Of a stretch of DNA of 64,000 nt, positions 63,186 to 64,000 are shown piece by piece. The stretch comes from Candidatus Microsaccharimonas sossegonensis (lineage in GTDB: Bacteria > Patescibacteriota > Saccharimonadia > Saccharimonadales > Saccharimonadaceae): assembly GCA_004100325.1 (NCBI GenBank), contig SCKX01000001.1, positions 1 to 64,000 of the forward strand, read 5' to 3'. Within the stretch, counting starts at the first letter, position 1. Each line of letters starts with the position of its first letter. The translations under genes and the position numbers were made by a program. The notes under the pieces are model-generated. The model was given only the letters and a program-made list of their open reading frames with translations, searched no databases and was not told the origin of the DNA.

Positions 63186-64000
63186 TTATGCTTTCTTCAC
63201 TGGTAGCATAAAACCAAAGGTGCTTCCCTTATGTTCTTCTGATTCAAAAACGATTTTTCCATCATGTGCATCAACTACTTTTTTGGCAAGAAAAAGCCCT
63301 ACGCCGGTTCCATCAGGCCGTTGTTTGCGAGCGTTCGTCGCACGGAAGAATTTAGTAAAAAGCTGCCCTTGCTCGGTAACCGGTACGCCAATTCCTGTAT
63401 CTTTGACGGTAAATTCTACTTGGTTACCAATAAGCGCAAGGCCGACGTTGATTTTAGAATGCTCTTTTGAATAATAGATCGCATTATCGCAAAAATTCAT
63501 AATCACCTGCTGAATTTTATTTTCGTCCAGTTCGATTTCGGGAATATTCTTCGGCTTTTTGTATATAAATTTTAAGTTATGCGCCGCCGCACTTGACGCT
63601 AATGCATCGACCTGCTGCGCCACCAACTTCGCTAGATTGACGGGATGTTTATCGACGATGAATTTTCCGGTTTGCAGGCGCGAGACATTCAAAAAATCGC
63701 TGATTAATCGCACCATGCGTTCACTGCTCATAAAAGCTTCTTCTAGAAGATGTTTCTGATCTTTAGAAATCTTCCCCACATCACCGTCCATGATCATGCT
63801 GATGTACCCTTTTATGCTCGTCAGAGGTGTTCGAAGTTGATGACTTGCCATGCTAATAAATTCATCCTTCGCCTCATCGAGCTTCTGTAGCTGCGCATTG
63901 CTGGTACGAAGTTCTTTTGTGGCGGCGTCGATGCGTTGTTCAAGGTGCGCGTTCAAGTCTTTCACCTCCTGGACCGATAGGGCATTTTGAATGGCAATGA
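63186..64000 (-). CDS. Sensor histidine kinase, N-terminus beyond the window
   Basis: The frame stays open to the window edge, so the start is not visible. The visible 271 or so residues have a coiled coil, the HisKA domain with phosphoacceptor in SHQLRTPLTS, and the HATPase_c domain with N box (IMNFCDNAIYYS), G1 DTGIGVP, F box and GTGVGLFLAKKVVDAHDG. It autophosphorylates in response to a signal sensed by the missing part. The response regulator is not in the window. A GTG at 63963-63965 with GGAGG upstream might serve as an internal start. Confidence 0.93.
   Translation of the reverse strand, partial: IAIQNALSVQEVKDLNAHLEQRIDAATKELRTSNAQLQKLDEAKDEFISMASHQLRTPLTSIKGYISMIMDGDVGKISKDQKHLLEEAFMSSERMVRLISDFLNVSRLQTGKFIVDKHPVNLAKLVAQQVDALASSAAAHNLKFIYKKPKNIPEIELDENKIQQVIMNFCDNAIYYSKEHSKINVGLALIGNQVEFTVKDTGIGVPVTEQGQLFTKFFRATNARKQRPDGTGVGLFLAKKVVDAHDGKIVFESEEHKGSTFGFMLPVKKA

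Overview
The window reads as about 64 kb of a Candidatus Saccharibacteria (TM7) or closely related Patescibacteria chromosome. The basis is overall gene content rather than a database match: monoderm envelope traits (LysM-CHAP protein, an LPRTG surface protein, a DUF916/WxL-like pair), several type IV pilin-like proteins, a baseplate-J-like membrane protein beside an FtsA/PilM-type ATPase, a shortened alanyl-tRNA synthetase, and almost no biosynthetic genes. Base composition is moderate, with sharply GC-richer patches around 9.1-9.35 kb, 58.7-59.1 kb and 59.45-61.37 kb.

Layout. 0-2 kb: a large serine recombinase whose gene runs antisense into tRNA-Phe, with a 99-bp perfect inverted repeat (1-99 and 1726-1824) and an elaborate palindromic leader. 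2-9 kb: slipin, RarA, trehalase, TypA and two unknowns. 8.9-9.5 kb: tRNA-Leu, a broken GC-rich gene and tRNA-Val. 9.5-16.4 kb: peptide-binding protein, SecG, small membrane protein, M24 peptidase, a fibronectin-III membrane protein and a prepilin with three phage tail-collar repeats. 16.4-27 kb: UvrC, TrhO, bL25, DedA, GH13 enzyme, UvrA, exonuclease I. 27.1-27.5 kb: a non-coding, strongly structured RNA with its own promoter and terminator. 27.6-35.8 kb: ObgE, LysM-CHAP, MltG, RuvX, baseplate-J-like protein, FtsA/PilM-like ATPase. 35.7-49.3 kb: AlaRS, pilin, MnmA-YdcF-cysteine desulfurase, TatD, MetRS, LamG-headed pilin, split RsmA, RpfB-like protein, UvrD/PcrA helicase. 49.4-53.9 kb: membrane protein, then TpiA, Pgk and Pyk. 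54.1-62.9 kb: a surface/accessory region with a WxL-like pair, a tail-fibre-like operon next to tRNA-Glu, a GC-rich two-gene island and an LPRTG protein. The window ends inside a sensor histidine kinase.

How the genes fit together. Metabolism here is restricted to lower glycolysis and glucan/trehalose handling. Repair is well represented (UvrA, UvrC, UvrD, RarA, ExoI, RuvX). tRNA modification and translation genes are grouped (cysteine desulfurase with MnmA, both synthetases, RsmA). Much of the rest concerns the cell surface: pilins carrying different adhesive heads, peptidoglycan-active proteins and anchored surface proteins, which would suit a host-attached lifestyle. Many genes have a -10 box, usually TATAAT and usually in a TGn extended -10, only 6-9 bases before the start codon, so leaderless transcription seems to be the common mode.

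Most notable for follow-up: the collar-headed pilin, the unidentified structured RNA at 27.1-27.5 kb, the recombinase locus with its inverted repeats and alternative hairpins, the GC-rich island, and the orphan tail-fibre operon.
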